From Labilithrix sp. (GTDB lineage Bacteria > Myxococcota > Polyangia > Polyangiales > Polyangiaceae), in contig JAQBQL010000280.1 in assembly GCA_028287035.1 (NCBI GenBank), forward strand, positions 1 through 5,596: a stretch of 5,596 nucleotides of DNA, in the 5' to 3' direction. Of this stretch, positions 4,273 through 5,596 are shown piece by piece. Under the pieces are notes generated by a model. It saw only the letters and a list, made by a program, of their open reading frames with translations. It made no database searches and had not been told where the DNA came from. The position numbers and the translations under genes are program-made. Within the stretch, counting starts at the first letter, position 1. Every line of letters starts with the position of its first letter.

Positions 4273-5596
4273 TTATTCGGCCTTATTCGAACGGGCCAGC
4301 GGGCGCGCCGACCACACCACGACCGGGCCGGCGCGGAAGCTTGCGCCGTTGGCGCGCGCTTCGATCACGTTCTCGAGACCGAGCTTGCGCAACTTGTGCA
4401 GCGCCACCGCGAGCCGGTTCTGCGCCGCCTCGTCGCTCATCTTCTCGTCCGGCCACACGAGCGCGACGAGCACGCCGCTCTCCACGCGCTCGCCGGGCGC
4501 GCCGAGGTGTGCCTCGGCGAGCGCCTGGACGAGCCGCCAGAGCATCGGCTTCCTGGCAAGCGGCACGAGGTCCCCGGACGGGAGCCGCAGCTGCTGCTCG
4601 GCGCGGTCGAGCACCACCGCGCCAGCAGGCGGCGCGTATGCATCGCAGACGCCGCGCACCAGCCGCAGCGAGAGCCGCCACACGACGCTCGGAACCTGGT
4701 CACGCCCGCTCTTCTGCGACGCCTCGACCGCGTCCACCCGCGCCCGGATCCGGGCGTGCGCCGGATCGTTCTCGCCTTTGCTGCTGCCCACGGCGTCGAG
4801 CGCCGCCGCGAAGAGCTCGACGAGCGGCCGGTCGGACTCCGCGGCGTCCTCGCGCAGCTTCGCGAGGGTGCGGCGCGCCTTTTCCGTCTGGCCGCCGATC
4901 GCCGCGATGACCGCGCGGCCACCGCGCGCCGCCGCCACACGCACCGGCTCGGCGGCGGGACCGAAGAGGTGCTCGGCGCTCGCGAACGCGTCGTCGGAAC
5001 GCTGCAGCTGCCCCTGCTCGAACGCGGAGACGCCGACGAACGCGAGCGCATAGGCCGCCAGCCGCGGGAGACCGGCCCCGCGGTTTGAGGCGACCGCCTC
5101 GTCGAGGAGCCGATCGGCCTCGCGGCGGCGCCCGAGGGCGAGCGCCGACACGCCGGCGACGAGGCACGCGAACCCGAAGGACACCGCGTCGTCCTGCATC
5201 GCGCCGCGCGTGGCGAGCGCCTGCTCCAGGGCCGCCACGGGGTCGCCCGCGTCGGCGAGCAGCACCGCCTGCGAGAGCACGGCGCGCGCGATGAGCCGCG
5301 GGTCCTCGCTCCGCCGGGCGTGACGGACCGCGCGACCGATCGCGGCGAGGCCCCCCTCGACGTCGAGCGCCTGCTGACATGCGCCCGCCGCGAGTCGCTC
5401 GGCGAGGGATCCGATCACCGGGTCGCCGGTTCGCGCCGCCACCGCGAGCGCCTCGGCGATGGCCTCGCGCGTCGCCGCGGCCTCACCGCGCATGCGGCTC
5501 GCGTGGGCGCGGCGCAGGTGGACGAGGCCCTCCAGGCGAGCATCACCGGCGTCGCGCGCGCCGTCGAGGGCCGACGCGTGGAGGACGTCCGCCTCG
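4273..5596 (-). CDS. TPR-repeat regulator with C-terminal winged-helix DNA-binding domain (N-terminus off the window)
   Basis: The frame is open from the right edge to TAA at 4273-4275, giving 440 visible residues. A start at ATG5493 is possible on paper, but the same frame upstream continues the helical pattern (LDGARDAGDARLEGLVHLRR), so the gene is taken as truncated by the window. Residues 1 to about 290 are Ala/Leu/Arg-rich helical pairs resembling degenerate tetratricopeptide repeats, with units near 36-70, 80-125, 140-175 and 180-250. Residues about 328-424 look like an OmpR/SARP-type winged helix: LDRAEQQLRLPSGDLVPLARKP, then a helix, ALVWPDE (378-384), and the recognition helix NRLAVALHKLRKLGL (393-407). 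Myxobacteria have many large regulators in which an N-terminal protein kinase or AAA+ ATPase is followed by TPRs and such a C-terminal domain, so one of these is the likely missing part. It may control the lipoprotein pair directly downstream; that is inference from the 37-base spacing. Confidence 0.75.
   Translation of the reverse strand, partial: EADVLHASALDGARDAGDARLEGLVHLRRAHASRMRGEAAATREAIAEALAVAARTGDPVIGSLAERLAAGACQQALDVEGGLAAIGRAVRHARRSEDPRLIARAVLSQAVLLADAGDPVAALEQALATRGAMQDDAVSFGFACLVAGVSALALGRRREADRLLDEAVASNRGAGLPRLAAYALAFVGVSAFEQGQLQRSDDAFASAEHLFGPAAEPVRVAAARGGRAVIAAIGGQTEKARRTLAKLREDAAESDRPLVELFAAALDAVGSSKGENDPAHARIRARVDAVEASQKSGRDQVPSVVWRLSLRLVRGVCDAYAPPAGAVVLDRAEQQLRLPSGDLVPLARKPMLWRLVQALAEAHLGAPGERVESGVLVALVWPDEKMSDEAAQNRLAVALHKLRKLGLENVIEARANGASFRAGPVVVWSARPLARSNKAE

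Noticed and set aside
4272..4289. Direct repeat CTTATTCG-GC-CTTATTCG at the regulator's stop codon
   Set aside because: Two eight-base copies are too few to call a repeat array. It probably reflects local slippage; it could be an operator, but there is no other support.
4042..5088. Long plus-strand open frames (348 and 280 residues) opposite the regulator
   Set aside because: They lie antisense to the TPR/winged-helix gene, show Arg/Ala-rich low-complexity sequence, and have no start signals.
1..5596. Search for CRISPR arrays, tRNA/rRNA, insertion-sequence ends or integrase genes
   Set aside because: No regularly spaced repeats, clover-leaf-like segments, transposase motifs or terminal inverted repeats with target duplications were seen by eye.

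Overview
The window is very GC-rich, with strong G/C preference at third codon positions. It encodes three lipoproteins whose mature N-termini are low-complexity Asp/Ala/Gly/Pro linkers (the 'DAA..DGG..DAA' style). Together with a TPR plus C-terminal winged-helix regulator, this points to a myxobacterium (Myxococcota, probably Sorangiineae/Polyangia-like). That assignment is inferred from protein style only; there is no rRNA or marker gene in the window.

Layout. (1) Positions 1-285, minus strand: the N-terminal 95 residues of an ArsR-family winged-helix regulator whose remainder lies off the left edge. It may be fused to a methyltransferase. Its promoter, at 302-330, is the clearest in the window and implies an almost leaderless mRNA. 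(2) Positions 385-2328, plus strand, divergent from the first gene: a five-helix inner-membrane protein with a periplasmic alkaline-phosphatase/sulfatase-superfamily domain, organised like LtaS/EptA-type phospho-group transferases. (3) Positions 2329-2436: a 108-base gap containing a long-range inverted repeat and a probable promoter and ribosome binding site. (4) Positions 2437-3021, plus strand: a lipoprotein with two tandem six-cysteine modules. (5) Positions 3031-3627 and 3627-4235, minus strand: two tandem, diverged copies of one lipoprotein family, with a stop/start overlap (TAGTG) and a strong Shine-Dalgarno sequence for the second gene. (6) Positions 4273-5596, minus strand: the C-terminal 440 residues of a large regulator made of TPR-like helical repeats followed by a winged-helix DNA-binding domain. 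It ends 37 bases before the lipoprotein pair.

The three minus-strand genes on the right (regulator, lipoprotein A, lipoprotein B) look like one transcription unit. It runs head-on into the plus-strand cysteine-rich lipoprotein, with 9 bases between the stop codons and a palindrome across the junction. No mobile element, CRISPR array, tRNA or rRNA was seen. The least described parts are the duplicated six-cysteine module and the coupled paralogous lipoprotein pair with an invariant four-cysteine pattern. Neither can be assigned a function from sequence alone.
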